The translations under genes were made by a program, and so were the position numbers. A DNA stretch of 64,000 bases from Yoonia sp. GPGPB17 (lineage in GTDB: Bacteria > Pseudomonadota > Alphaproteobacteria > Rhodobacterales > Rhodobacteraceae), in the NCBI RefSeq assembly GCF_037892195.1, contig NZ_JATACI010000002.1:310001-374000 (forward strand), written 5' to 3'. Under the pieces are notes generated by a model. The model worked only from the letters and a program-made list of their open reading frames with translations, was not told where the DNA came from and searched no databases. Positions 48,723-58,998 of this stretch are shown piece by piece; the first letter of the stretch is position 1; every line of letters starts with the position of its first letter.

Positions 48723-48757
48723 AAAAAGCCGCAGCATTCGCTGCGGCCTTTTGTTTT
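48723..48757. terminator. Bidirectional Rho-independent terminator
   Basis: GCCGCAGC, loop ATTC, GCTGCGGC (48728-48747), with AAAAA on the left and TTTTGTTTTT on the right. It separates the plus-strand gene from the minus-strand tRNA-Gly. Confidence 0.85.
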
Positions 48758-48763
48758 TCAAAT

Positions 48764-48838
48764 TGGAGCGGGCGATGAGATTCGAACTCACGACCCTAAC
48801 CTTGGCAAGGTTATGCTCTACCCCTGAGCTACGCCCGC
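48764..48838 (-). tRNA. tRNA-Gly (GCC)
   Basis: 75-nt tRNA on the minus strand. Acceptor GCGGGCG with CGCCCGC, discriminator T, encoded CCA. D arm GTAGCTCAGGGGTAGAGC. Anticodon stem-loop AACCTTGCCAAGGTT with GCC. T loop GTTCGAATC. Confidence 0.95.
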
Positions 48839-48922
48839 GCGCCAATTCGTGAGGGCTGATCTATAAAGAGTTGCGGTGTTCTGCAAGGCTAAAATCGCGC
48901 GAATGCGCGTTTTTCTGTCTTG

Positions 48923-49747
48923 TCATGATCGCGGCTCTCTTTGCGCACCGTAACCATCGATCACTCGCGCACCTGTGCCGACATCAATGCTGTGGATAAT
49001 CAGGCCATCGGGAGCCAACAGACCCAAACCGTAGGCCCCCGGTTCATCCGTCGACAAGCCGGAGGTATGTTTGACCAGTTCGACCACGCCTTGGTGACAG
49101 GGGCTTTTGAAGACGGTCCAAGGGACGCCATTGGTGTTGCCTGAAATCGTTTGGTGCATGTGCCCGCAGACCAGATGTAGGTTGCCGTGTCGTGCCAGCA
49201 AATCCAAAACAGCCGCGCCATTTGCCAGCATGATCCTGTCCATGCCGATGACGCCAGTTTTGAAGGGCGGATGGTGGATACAGACGATTGCGTGGCGACC
49301 TGAACGGGTGGTCAATGCCGTTTCCAGAAAAGATAGCCGGTCGGGGCAGAGCAGCCCTGCGTGATGCCCACCGGGGTAAGGCGGGCCATCAAGCGAATCC
49401 AACGTGATGAGCCGATGTGTGCCAATATCGCGCCACTGCTGGATATGACCGGAGGTCGTTTTTGGTGCATCAGGGAACTGCGCCAGGAAGGCGTCGCGCC
49501 GGTCATGATTGCCGATCATCGGTATGATGGGAATGGTGACCTGTGACAGGTTACGCGCCAGCTCGGCATATTCCGCGGCATGCCCATGGTGGGTCAAATC
49601 GCCCAACAAAATCAGGGCCGCAGCATCGGGATGAGCGGATATTGCTGCCTCCAGCACGGCCTCTAGTCGCTCAGACGGGTCCAACCCGATGATCGTTTCA
49701 CCCTGTGCGCAAATGTGCGGATCGCTGATGAACAGGATTTTCTGCAT
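48923..49747 (-). CDS. Calcineurin-like metallophosphoesterase (3',5'-cyclic nucleotide phosphodiesterase type)
   Basis: A 274-residue metallophosphoesterase with all metal motifs: DPH in ILFISDPHICA, GD in LILLGDLTHHG, GNHD in PMIGNHDRRD, His in IVCIHHPPFKTG, and GHMH in HLVCGHMHQTI. The layout matches the class III cyclic-nucleotide phosphodiesterase/GpdQ group. Substrate is likely a cyclic nucleotide or glycerophosphodiester. Start ATG 49747; it follows the VOC gene by 4 bases. Confidence 0.85.
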   Translation of the reverse strand: MQKILFISDPHICAQGETIIGLDPSERLEAVLEAAISAHPDAAALILLGDLTHHGHAAEYAELARNLSQVTIPIIPMIGNHDRRDAFLAQFPDAPKTTSGHIQQWRDIGTHRLITLDSLDGPPYPGGHHAGLLCPDRLSFLETALTTRSGRHAIVCIHHPPFKTGVIGMDRIMLANGAAVLDLLARHGNLHLVCGHMHQTISGNTNGVPWTVFKSPCHQGVVELVKHTSGLSTDEPGAYGLGLLAPDGLIIHSIDVGTGARVIDGYGAQREPRS

Positions 49748-49751
49748 GACG

Positions 49752-50147
49752 TCAGCCTTTGAATTGAATCAGATCCCACCTGTTTCCAAAAGGATCACGA
49801 AACACAGCGACTTGGCCATAGGATTCATCGCGAGGTGCTTCTTCAAAGGTGACACCTTTGGTCGTCATTGCCGCGTGATCGCGCGCGAAATCATCAGTTT
49901 GCAGGAATAGCCAGACACGGCCTCCACCTTGATTCCCAATTGCTGCGATCTGTTCAGCACCAACCGCTTTGGCGAGTAGAAAGCCGGTCTCGGCGTCTTT
50001 GGGGCCGACGCGCACCCAGCGTTTGCCGCCCCCAAGGTCGGTGTCTTCATGCAGATCAAAACCCATCTGATCTACAAAGAATGCAATCCCAGCCTGATAA
50101 CTTGGTACCAGCAGGCTGATCAGCGCAAGGCGTTGTTGTGCTACCAC
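49752..50147 (-). CDS. VOC-family protein
   Basis: A 131-residue vicinal-oxygen-chelate protein (LALISLLVPSYQAGIAFFVDQMGFDLHEDTDLGGGKRWVRVGP, then VAVFRDPFGNRWDLIQF). The C-terminal FRDPFGNRWDL is the usual VOC signature. Substrate unknown. It overlaps the preceding DUF2314 gene by 7 bases. Confidence 0.8.
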   Translation of the reverse strand: MVAQQRLALISLLVPSYQAGIAFFVDQMGFDLHEDTDLGGGKRWVRVGPKDAETGFLLAKAVGAEQIAAIGNQGGGRVWLFLQTDDFARDHAAMTTKGVTFEEAPRDESYGQVAVFRDPFGNRWDLIQFKG

Positions 50148-50638
50148 GTTTCGGGGATTGGATTGTCAGACATCGCAGGCACCATGTCAGGTGTGACCGC
50201 GCCGCTCGCCACCATTTCACGTATGGTATAGCCGCCATACATCACGCCGTCTTCGGAAAACAACGCCCAATCAGCGATTTGGGTTGTGTCAAATGTTACA
50301 GTATCGCCTGCGTTCGCCCCTTTGATGTCCTGAGGTTGGTTTGCAAGAATGCCGATCCATTCGGTTGCAGAGGTCTGGGCGAAGGGGCTGACCCAGATGA
50401 TCTCATTCCCGTTCGCCGTTGGTATGCTGACCTTTAGCATCGTTTGTGGCGCGGATTGTCCATCACTGAGGGTGTTTTCAAGAAACACATCAAGCGTATC
50501 GCGGGCTTCTGCCATGGCGGCGTTCATGCTTGCATCGTCTGTTGCGAAGTTGAACGTTGGATCGCCTTGCGCCCAGATCGGGGCGCTGAAGGTCAGAAAT
50601 GCGATCAGCGTTATGTGGATGAATTTTGACATTCTCAT
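50141..50638 (-). CDS. Secreted DUF2314 protein
   Basis: A 165-residue protein with a signal peptide (IHITLIAFLTFSAPIWAQ) and a DUF2314-like domain: DDASMNAAMAEARDTLDVFLE and NEIIWVSPFAQTSATEWIGILANQP, then GDTVTFDTTQIADWALF. Function unknown. Its start overlaps the pyc stop by one base, so it is probably cotranscribed with pyc. Confidence 0.75.
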   Translation of the reverse strand: MRMSKFIHITLIAFLTFSAPIWAQGDPTFNFATDDASMNAAMAEARDTLDVFLENTLSDGQSAPQTMLKVSIPTANGNEIIWVSPFAQTSATEWIGILANQPQDIKGANAGDTVTFDTTQIADWALFSEDGVMYGGYTIREMVASGAVTPDMVPAMSDNPIPETW

Positions 50639-53600
50639 TACGCCAACTCCACCAGCAAGTCTTTGGCGTCAATCTGACCGCCTGCCTGTACATGCACGGC
50701 TTTTACAACCGCATCACGCTCGGCATGAATGCCTGTTTCCATCTTCATGGCTTCGATGGTCAGCAGCAGATCGCCTTCCTTAACCTCTTTGCCTGCCACC
50801 GCCGCAACCGTGGCGACAACCCCGGGCATCGGTGCGCCGATATGGTTGTCGTTGCCTGCTTCTGCTTTGGGTCGCAAGATTTTCTCGGAGGCGGCAAGGC
50901 GGTTCATCACGCGAATGGTGCGCGGTTGACCGTTGAGCTCAAAGAACACTTTGACCTCGCCGTCTTCGTTCATGTCGGCGACGGCTTGAAGGCGGATTTC
51001 GAGCGTTTTGCCGGGGTCGATTTCGGCGACGATCTCTTCTCCGGGCTCCATCCCATAAAAGAACGTGCGTGTCGGCAGCGTGCGCACTGGCCCATAGGTT
51101 CGGTGGCGTCCGGCGTAATCAAGGAAGACTTTGGGGTACATCAGATAGCCGTTGAGGTCTTCGTCATCGACGGACATGCCATCGAGTTGTGACGACAGAT
51201 CAGCGCGTGTTGCCTCCAGATCGACAGAGGTCAGATGCTTGCCAGGCCTGTCTGTGGTTGGTTTTTCACCCTTCAGAATTTTCTTCTGGATCGCCTTTGG
51301 CCAGCCACCGGGCGGTTGGCCCAGATCGCCGTGCATCATGTCGATCACACTATCGGGAAAGACGACGTCGACCTTGGGGTCTTCGACCTGTGCGCGAGTC
51401 AGGTTCTGGCTGACCATCATCAGCGCCATGTCACCCACGACCTTCGAGGAGGGTGTGACCTTGACGATATCGCCGAACATGGCGTTCACGTCGGCATAGG
51501 TTTGTGCGACCTCATGCCAGCGTTCTTCCAGCCCGAGGGATCGGGCCTGCGCCTTAAGGTTCGTGAACTGCCCGCCGGGCATTTCGTGGAGGTAGACTTC
51601 GGAGGCGGGAGCTTGCAGCCCGCTTTCAAAGGCCGCGTAGTGCGCGCGTACCTGTTCGAAGTAGTTGCTGATTTCGCGGATCGCCGCGATATCAAGCCCG
51701 GTGTCGCGGGTGTCGCCGCGCAGCGCCTCGACAATGGACCCCAGTGTCGGCTGCGAGGTATTGCCAGAGAGCGCGTCCATTGCCGCATCCACGCAATCCA
51801 CACCAGCCGCAGAGGCGGCAAGCACGGTCGCGATTGCCGCCCCCGATGTGTCGTGTGTGTGGAAGTGGATTGGTAGGTTTGTCTCTTCTTTCAGGGCTTT
51901 GACAAGCGCTGTTGCAGCGGCGGGTTTCATCAGCCCGGCCATGTCTTTCAGGCCTAGTACATGTGCGCCTGCCCCTTCTAACTCTTTAGCCATGCCGACA
52001 TAGTATTTCAGATCATACTTGGACCGTTTCGGGTCCAGCAGGTCGCCGGTGTAGCAGATTGTCCCTTCGCAGACCTTTTCCGCCTTGATCACTGCGTCCA
52101 TTGCGACGCGCATGTTTTCGACCCAGTTGAGGCTGTCGAAGACGCGAAAGACATCTACGCCAGAGCTTGCAGCCTGTGCCACGAAACTCTGCACAACGTT
52201 GTCTGGGTAATTGGTATAGCCGACACCGTTAGAGGCGCGCAGCAGCATCTGCGTCATGATGTTGGGCATCACCGCCCGAATGTCACGCAGGCGTTGCCAC
52301 GGGCATTCCTGCAAGAACCGATAGGCCACGTCAAAGGTCGCACCGCCCCAGCATTCGACGCTAAAAAGCTGATGCATATTCGCGGCATATGCCGGGGCTG
52401 CGTTGATCATGTCGATGGACCGCATGCGGGTCGCCAGCAACGATTGGTGCCCGTCGCGCATCGTTGTATCGGTGATCAGCAATTGCTTTTGATCACGCAT
52501 CCAATCGGCGACAGCCTCTGGCCCGAATTGGTCCAGGATGTTGCGAGTGCCGGGGGTCACGTCCGTTGTTGGTTTCACCGGTGGCCGCGGTGGTTTCACG
52601 TCCGCTGCCGGGCGCGGGCGGCCAGCGGTTTCGGGGTGCCCATTCACGGTGATGTCCGCGATATAAGTCAGGATTTTAGTCGCCCGGTCCCGGCGTTTGG
52701 TGAAATTGAAGAGGTCGGGTGTCTCATCAATGAACTTAGTGTGGTATTCATTGTTCAGGAAAACCGGGTGCTTGAGCAGGTTTTCCACGAAAGCAATATT
52801 GGTTGATACGCCGCGAATACGAAACTCGCGCAACGCGCGGTCCATCCGCGCAATTGCCATTTCCGGCGTCGGCGCGCGCGCGGTGACTTTGGTCAGCAGG
52901 CTGTCGTAGTAGCGCGTGATCACCGCACCAGAATAGGCCGTGCCACCATCGAGACGGATGCCGGGGCCAGTGGCAGAGCGGTACATCTGGATACGGCCAT
53001 AGTCGGGGATAAAGTTGTTTTGCGGGTCTTCGGTCGTGACCCGGCATTGCAGGGCGTGGCCATCCAGTTTCACGTCGTATTGGCTGGCGCAGCCTGTCGC
53101 CTCAACCAGTGATTTACCTTCGGCAATCAGGATTTGGGCGCGCACGATGTCGATGCCAGTCACTTCTTCGGTGACCGTGTGTTCGACCTGCACACGCGGG
53201 TTCACTTCGATGAAATAGAATTCGCCGCTGTCCATATCCATCAGAAATTCAACCGTCTTAAGCGCATTCATAGTTCACGTGTTGGCAAATCTTTTTGCCC
53301 AAGTTGCAAAGCTGCTCGCGCTGGGTGCCGGACAGATACGGGGCAGGTGCGCGTTCGACGACCTTTTGGTTACGGCGCTGGACAGAACAATCACGCTCCC
53401 ACAGGTGATAGATTTGACCATGGCTATCGCCAAGGATTTGCACCTCGACGTGGCGGGCGCGCATGATCATTTTTTCGAGATAACCTTCGCCGTTGCCGAA
53501 AGCGGCCTCGGCCTCGCGGCGCCCTTCAAGGACTTTTTCTTCCAGCTCACCCTCGGACATAATCGGACGCATGCCGCGGCCACCACCGCCCCAAGAGGCT

Positions 53601-54082
53601 TTGAGCATCAGGGGATAGCCAACTGCAGCCGCTTCTTTCTTGATGGCTTTCATGTCATCGCCCAGCACCTCAGTCGCAGGGATGACAGGCACGCCTGCGG
53701 CGATCGCCACCTGACGTGCGCTGGCCTTGTCGCCCAAGGCGCGCATGGTTTCGGCCTTGGGGCCAATGAAAGTAATGCCATTGGCGGCACAGGCATCCAC
53801 GAAATCTGGGTTTTCGGACAGCAGGCCGTAACCGGGGTGGATCGCATCTGCGCCGGACATCTTGGCGACGCGGATAATCTCATCAATTGAAAGATAGGCC
53901 GCAACCGGCCCAAGATCTTCGCCGATACGGTAAGCTTCATCGGCCTTGAACCGGTGCAGGCCCAGTTTGTCTTCCTCGGCAAAGACTGCGACCGTCTTTT
54001 TACCCATCTCATTCGCGGCCCGCATGATGCGGATGGCAATCTCGCCCCGGTTGGCAATCAGGATTTTGTTAAAGTCGGTCAT
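50638..54082 (-). pseudogene. pyc: Pyruvate carboxylase, reading frame broken
   Basis: Biotin-dependent anaplerotic enzyme, ATP plus bicarbonate plus pyruvate to oxaloacetate. Restored length about 1147 residues. The biotin carboxylase domain (TDFNKILIANRGEIAIRIMRA, ATP grasp LMLKASWGGGGRGMR) is in the first frame down to INYECA-like HVNYECA near 53265. One extra base there shifts to the second frame, which continues TVEFLMDMDSGEFYFIEVNPRVQVEHTVTEE. The carboxyltransferase (DTTMRDGHQSLLATRMRS) and biotin carrier IEAMKMETGIHA follow. ATG 54082 starts the domain. Confidence 0.93.
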
Positions 54083-54142
54083 GGTCGTCCCCTTCGCAGT
54101 TGCAGCATTCGTAAGGACGATTTGACGCAACGTCTATAACGA

Positions 54143-55282
54143 TTACTGGGTAGATCGCAGGCGATTTGCCACTTCTTTGAGCGTTTTGGTGCCCAATTGC
54201 CCCATATTGCTGATCATATCCTGTCGCAGAATGTCGAGCACATGGGCGGCCCCCGGCTCGCCCAACGCGGCCAGTCCGTAGTGGAAGGCGCGGCCCAGCA
54301 TGACAAAATCTGCACCGAGCGCTAGCGCACGCAGTACGTCCAGGCCGCCTTCGATACCGCTGTCGAAGATGATCGGCAAATGCGTGGCCGCGCGCACCAA
54401 AGGCAGCGTTTCAATGGTGGCGGGTCCTCCGTCGAACTGGCGGCCCGCGTGATTGCTGACCCAGATCGCATCGGCCCCTTCGTCGGTCAGGCGTGCCGCA
54501 TCATCGGGGTTGCCGACCCCTTTGACGATCAGCGGACCGTCCCAGACATCACGCAGGGATTTGAAATAGTCCCAATCGGGCGAGGTGCGCAAAAGGTATC
54601 CGACATGTTCGTTCGAGGGCAGGGTGCCTTTGACGTCCGAATAGCTTTCCATCAGGCGCAGGCGGGGCATGCCGGTTTTGCGAATGCCATTGAGCCAGGG
54701 TGGACATTGGGCGGCTTGCATCAAAAGGCGCGGTGTCATTTTGGGTGGCTGTGTCAGCCCGCCACGTGTCTGACGTTCGCGGCGGGAGGCGACAGGCACG
54801 TCGACGGTCAAAATAATAGTGTGAAAACCGCCGTCTTTGGCGCGTTTCAGGATATCATCGCGAATGCCCGGATCGCGCGGTGGATAAAGCTGGAACCATG
54901 CATGTTTGCCTGCGTGGGGGCCGACATCCTCGGGCAACTGACTGGCCACCGTTGAAAGCGTAAAGGGGATGTCCTCGCGTGCTGCGGTACGTGCCAGCAT
55001 TTGTTCGGCCCCGGGCCAGATGAGGCCGGACATGCCGACAGGTGCAATGCCGATGGGTAGCGGATGGGTTTGCCCTAGCAGGGTGGTTGAAAGGTCGGGC
55101 GTAAATTCGCCATGCAGGATTGAGGGGTTCAGCAGCACCTGATCCAGTTGATCGCGATTGCGTTTTTGAGTCGCCTCAACCCCGGTGGCGCTATCAAGGT
55201 ACTCCCAAACGAAATGCGGGATGCGGCGGCGGGCGCGGGCTTTCAGATCGGCAATGGCGGGGTAGCGGCTGTGCAGGGTCAT
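54143..55282 (-). CDS. lldD: FMN-dependent alpha-hydroxy-acid oxidase (L-lactate dehydrogenase type)
   Basis: A 379-residue flavoprotein of the LldD/glycolate oxidase family. PHFVWEYLDSATGVE carries the N-terminal Tyr, PIGIAPVGMSGLIWPGAE and LSTVASQLPEDV line FMN, the catalytic Lys is in PLIVKGVGNPDD, and the catalytic His is in WVSNHAGRQFDGGPATIETL (Ala where many have Gly). DSGIEGGLDVLRALALGADFVMLGR binds the phosphate. Substrate lactate is likely, not proven. ATG 55282 (MTLHSRYPAIADLK) chosen at the domain start. Confidence 0.88.
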   Translation of the reverse strand: MTLHSRYPAIADLKARARRRIPHFVWEYLDSATGVEATQKRNRDQLDQVLLNPSILHGEFTPDLSTTLLGQTHPLPIGIAPVGMSGLIWPGAEQMLARTAAREDIPFTLSTVASQLPEDVGPHAGKHAWFQLYPPRDPGIRDDILKRAKDGGFHTIILTVDVPVASRRERQTRGGLTQPPKMTPRLLMQAAQCPPWLNGIRKTGMPRLRLMESYSDVKGTLPSNEHVGYLLRTSPDWDYFKSLRDVWDGPLIVKGVGNPDDAARLTDEGADAIWVSNHAGRQFDGGPATIETLPLVRAATHLPIIFDSGIEGGLDVLRALALGADFVMLGRAFHYGLAALGEPGAAHVLDILRQDMISNMGQLGTKTLKEVANRLRSTQ

Positions 55283-55419
55283 GGGGCGCACGCTATTGCG
55301 AGTGCCGCGCATTTGGCAACCGTCGGAGCCTCCGGCGGAGGTATTTTGGAACATGAGAAGGGTGGAACGGAAGTAGAACAAGGCTTTTCACGCGGGCTGG
55401 TTGGCGTTATGTGTGAGCG

Positions 55420-57813
55420 ATGAGTAGTTTTTCCGAAGATGACGCCTTTGAGGCTGCCGCCGTGCCACTGAGCCAGCAGGCGATGGCGCGTCCGAGTGCG
55501 GCGTATCTTGATGGGTTGAACCCCGCGCAGCGCGAGGCGGTTGAGACGCTGAGCGGACCCGTGCTGATGCTGGCAGGCGCGGGGACAGGCAAGACGAAGG
55601 CGCTGACGACGCGGATTACGCATTTGCTGGCGACAGGAACGGCCCGCCCGCATGAGATTTTGGCGGTGACTTTTACCAACAAGGCCGCCCGCGAGATGAA
55701 GTCGCGGATTGGCGGAATGATGGGCGAGGCTGTGGAAGGGATGCCTTGGTTGGGCACCTTCCATGCGGTCTGTGTTAAACAATTGCGCCGCCATGCTGAG
55801 TTGGTAGGTCTAAAATCCAGTTTCACCATTCTGGACACCGACGATCAAATTCGTCTGATGAAGCAGTTAATCGAGGCAGCTGGCATTGATCACAAGCGTT
55901 GGCCCGCGCGGATGCTATCGGGAATCATTGATAGTTGGAAAAACAAGGCGATTACGCCGTCCAGTATTCCGGCAGAAGATGCTGGCGCCTTTGACCACAA
56001 AGGGCCAGAGCTCTACGCCGCCTATCAGCGTCGTTTGCTGGAGCTGAATGCCGTCGATTTTGGTGACATCCTGCTCCACATGGTGACGATCTTTCAAAAC
56101 CACCCTGACGTGCTGGAACAGTATCAGCGCTGGTTCCGTTATATTCTGGTGGACGAGTATCAGGATACCAACGTCGCCCAATACTTGTGGCTGCGTTTGC
56201 TGGCCGCTTCACATAAGAACATCTGCTGTGTCGGTGATGACGACCAGTCGATCTATGGCTGGCGCGGGGCTGAGGTGGGCAATATCCTGCGGTTTGAAAA
56301 GGATTTTCCGGGCGCGCACGTTGTGCGGTTGGAGGAGAATTATCGCTCGACCGGGCATATTCTGGCCGCGGCCTCTGGTGTGATTGCCGCCAACAAGGGA
56401 CGCTTGGGCAAGACGCTGTTCACCAATGGCGAGGATGGCGAAAAGGTCCGCCTGATCGGCCATTGGGATGGCGAGGAAGAGGCCCGCTGGATCGGCGAAG
56501 AGGTTGAGGCGATGCAGCGCGGCACGCGTGGCATGGCACCGATGGGTCTGGATGATATGGCGATCCTTGTGCGCGCCAGCCACCAGATGCGTGCGTTTGA
56601 AGATCGATTTTTGACCATTGGATTGCCGTATCGTGTGATCGGTGGCCCGCGTTTCTATGAGCGGATGGAGATCCGCGACGCGATGGCCTATTTCCGGTTG
56701 GCTGTGTCCCCAGAGGATGATCTGGCGTTTGAGCGGATCGTGAATACGCCCAAGCGAGGCCTAGGGGATAAGGCTGTGCAGACAATCCAACGGACGGCGC
56801 GGACCAATGGTGTTTCGCTGGTCGAGGGCGCGCGGCTGGCCTGTCAGGGGAGACTGCTGGGAGGCAAGGGCCTTAAGGAACTGACGATCTTGGTCGCTAG
56901 TATTGACCGTTGGCATGGGCAGGTGCGGGCCGAGGCGGACACGCATGTCGAGCTGGCCGAGATGATCCTTGATGAGAGCGGCTACACCGGCTTTTGGCAG
57001 AACGACAAGACGCCCGAGGCACCGGGGCGGTTGGAGAATCTCAAGGAACTTGTCAAGGCGCTGGAGAATTTTGAGAACCTGCAAGGGTTCCTCGAACACG
57101 TCAGTCTGATCATGGACAACGAGCAAGAAGAGCAGGGCGAGAAGGTCAGCATCATGACGCTGCACGCCGCCAAAGGCCTGGAGTTTCCTGCCGTCTTCCT
57201 GCCTGGGTGGGAAGATGGCTTGTTCCCGTCCCAACGGTCGATGGATGAAAGTGGCATGAAGGGCCTCGAAGAAGAGCGCCGCCTTGCATACGTCGGGATC
57301 ACACGCGCGGAAGAGATTTGCACGGTGTCTTTTGCGGCCAACCGGCGCGTTTATGGCCAGTGGCAATCGGCTATGCCATCGCGTTTTATCGATGAATTGC
57401 CGCAGGATCATGTTGATGTGCTTACACCACCGGGCCTTTATGGCGGAGGCTATGGCGCTGCGGGCATGTCGGGCTCAGCCTCGCCTGCCGTGATGGGCAT
57501 GGCTGGATCGGATCTGCATGAGAAGGCGCATAAGGCCGATGTTTACAATTCACCCGGATGGAAACGCCTGCAAGCGCGCAGCCAGCAGCGGGGGATGTCG
57601 ATGCCCTCAGAGGCGCGCAATATGACGATTGATATGGATGCCGTGTCAGCTTTCACCGAAGGCGAGCGCGTGTTCCACCAAAAGTTCGGCTATGGCGAAG
57701 TCATGGGGATCGAGGGTGACAAGCTGGTGATCGAGTTTGACAAGGCCGGGTCAAAACATGTGGTGGCACGATTTATTGTCAGTGCAGACAAGGCCGATGA
57801 CGTGCCGTTTTAG
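55420..57813 (+). CDS. uvrD: ATP-dependent DNA helicase UvrD/PcrA
   Basis: A 797-residue superfamily 1A helicase for nucleotide excision and mismatch repair. Walker A AGAGTGKTKALTTR, motif II LVDEYQDTNVAQY, motif III GDDDQSIYGWRGAE, motif V MTLHAAKGLEFPAVFLPGWEDGLFPSQRS and motif VI EEERRLAYVGITRAEE are all present. A Gly-rich linker leads to the C-terminal tudor-like region (GERVFHQKFGYGEVMGIEGDKLVIEFD). Frame intact. Divergent from lldD. Confidence 0.95.
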   Translation: MSSFSEDDAFEAAAVPLSQQAMARPSAAYLDGLNPAQREAVETLSGPVLMLAGAGTGKTKALTTRITHLLATGTARPHEILAVTFTNKAAREMKSRIGGMMGEAVEGMPWLGTFHAVCVKQLRRHAELVGLKSSFTILDTDDQIRLMKQLIEAAGIDHKRWPARMLSGIIDSWKNKAITPSSIPAEDAGAFDHKGPELYAAYQRRLLELNAVDFGDILLHMVTIFQNHPDVLEQYQRWFRYILVDEYQDTNVAQYLWLRLLAASHKNICCVGDDDQSIYGWRGAEVGNILRFEKDFPGAHVVRLEENYRSTGHILAAASGVIAANKGRLGKTLFTNGEDGEKVRLIGHWDGEEEARWIGEEVEAMQRGTRGMAPMGLDDMAILVRASHQMRAFEDRFLTIGLPYRVIGGPRFYERMEIRDAMAYFRLAVSPEDDLAFERIVNTPKRGLGDKAVQTIQRTARTNGVSLVEGARLACQGRLLGGKGLKELTILVASIDRWHGQVRAEADTHVELAEMILDESGYTGFWQNDKTPEAPGRLENLKELVKALENFENLQGFLEHVSLIMDNEQEEQGEKVSIMTLHAAKGLEFPAVFLPGWEDGLFPSQRSMDESGMKGLEEERRLAYVGITRAEEICTVSFAANRRVYGQWQSAMPSRFIDELPQDHVDVLTPPGLYGGGYGAAGMSGSASPAVMGMAGSDLHEKAHKADVYNSPGWKRLQARSQQRGMSMPSEARNMTIDMDAVSAFTEGERVFHQKFGYGEVMGIEGDKLVIEFDKAGSKHVVARFIVSADKADDVPF

Positions 57814-58409
57814 GTCATCAGCATCGGGTAAAGGGACACCACCAGCAGAACCGCCATCGACACATTGAACACCCGCAGCCGCTTGGCGGTGCCCAGCCAG
57901 CGCCGTACCTGCACCCCCATCCAGGCCCAGACGGTGACCGACGGCAGGTTTGTCATCGAGAATACTGCGGCGACCATCAGTGAACCGATCAACACGCCCC
58001 GGTCCTGCGGGGCATAGGCGCTGATGGCTGTGATCGCCATGAACCATGCTTTGGGGTTCACCCACTGAAATGCGGCAGCTTGCAGGAAGGTGAAGGGCGT
58101 GCCTGTGACCTCCTTCGCCTCTGGTGGCACAGCATTGGCGATTTTCCACGCCAGCCACATCATATAGGCCGCGCTCAGCACTTTGAGTACGAGGTTGAGC
58201 ACCGGATAGGTCTCAAACACCTGCAACAGCACGACGCCCACCATTGTCACCATGAACGCGTGTCCCAGCGAAATCCCCAACATATGCGGCACGGTCCGGC
58301 GCAGCCCGTAGTTTGCACCCGACGCCATGAGCATCAGGTTGTTGGGACCGGGTGTGATGGAACTGGCAAAGGCAAAGCCGACAAGGGCAATGAGAATTTC
58401 GTAGGTCAT
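57810..58409 (-). CDS. LysE-family amino acid exporter
   Basis: A 199-residue inner-membrane exporter with about six hydrophobic segments and the LysE/RhtB N-terminal motif SSITPGPNNLMLMASGANYGLRRTVPHMLG. FQWVNPKAWFMAITAI is typical too. Likely exports an amino acid. It is divergent from the Lrp-type regulator gene 72 bases away, the usual arrangement for a regulator-exporter pair, and converges with uvrD by 4 bases. Confidence 0.88.
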   Translation of the reverse strand: MTYEILIALVGFAFASSITPGPNNLMLMASGANYGLRRTVPHMLGISLGHAFMVTMVGVVLLQVFETYPVLNLVLKVLSAAYMMWLAWKIANAVPPEAKEVTGTPFTFLQAAAFQWVNPKAWFMAITAISAYAPQDRGVLIGSLMVAAVFSMTNLPSVTVWAWMGVQVRRWLGTAKRLRVFNVSMAVLLVVSLYPMLMT

Positions 58410-58481
58410 TGTGCAATAATAGGCGGCAAAACATGCAATGAAATTGCCAAGATGTAATAATTTGGGATATTGTTGCAATTC

Positions 58482-58934
58482 ATGATCAAGAATGACCCAA
58501 TCAACAGCAAGATATTGCGTGTACTGTCGCGCGACGGCCGCATCAGCAATCTGCAATTGGCGGATCAGGTTGGGCTATCGCCCTCGGCCTGTCTGCGCCG
58601 CGTGCAGGAGTTAGAGCGCAGTGGGGTGATCAAGGGCTATCGCGCCCGGCTTGACCCCGTGCAAACGGCGCGCGCCTATGTTGTTTACGTCGCCGTTGGG
58701 CTGGCAGAGCATACCAAAGCGGCACAGGCCGGGTTTGAGCAGGCTATGGCGCGGGCCGATGAAGTGGCAGAGTGCCACAACGTCGCCGGTGCGTTTGAAT
58801 ACATGCTGCGGGTCGAGGTGGCGGATCTGCCTGCGTACAAGGCGTTTCATACCGACAAGCTGGGCACAGTGCCGCATGTGCGGTCGATTACGAGCTATAT
58901 GGTGATGGGATCGCCGAAGGATACGCGCGGCTGA
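58482..58934 (+). CDS. Lrp/AsnC-family transcriptional regulator
   Basis: A 150-residue regulator with an N-terminal winged helix-turn-helix (ILRVLSRDGRISNLQLADQVGLSPSACLRRVQELERSGVIKGYRARLD) and a C-terminal RAM effector domain (AYVVYVAVGLAEHT... NVAGAFEYMLRVEVADLPAYKAF). It probably senses an amino acid and controls the divergent lysE-type gene. ATG 58482 is the first in-frame ATG; the site between the two genes contains TTGCAAT motifs. Confidence 0.88.
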   Translation: MIKNDPINSKILRVLSRDGRISNLQLADQVGLSPSACLRRVQELERSGVIKGYRARLDPVQTARAYVVYVAVGLAEHTKAAQAGFEQAMARADEVAECHNVAGAFEYMLRVEVADLPAYKAFHTDKLGTVPHVRSITSYMVMGSPKDTRG

Positions 58935-58998
58935 TCCCGCAACGATCCCCCCGGGTTCCGAGGGGCCTATGGATGCTTTGAGTCAGTCCTGTTCTGTA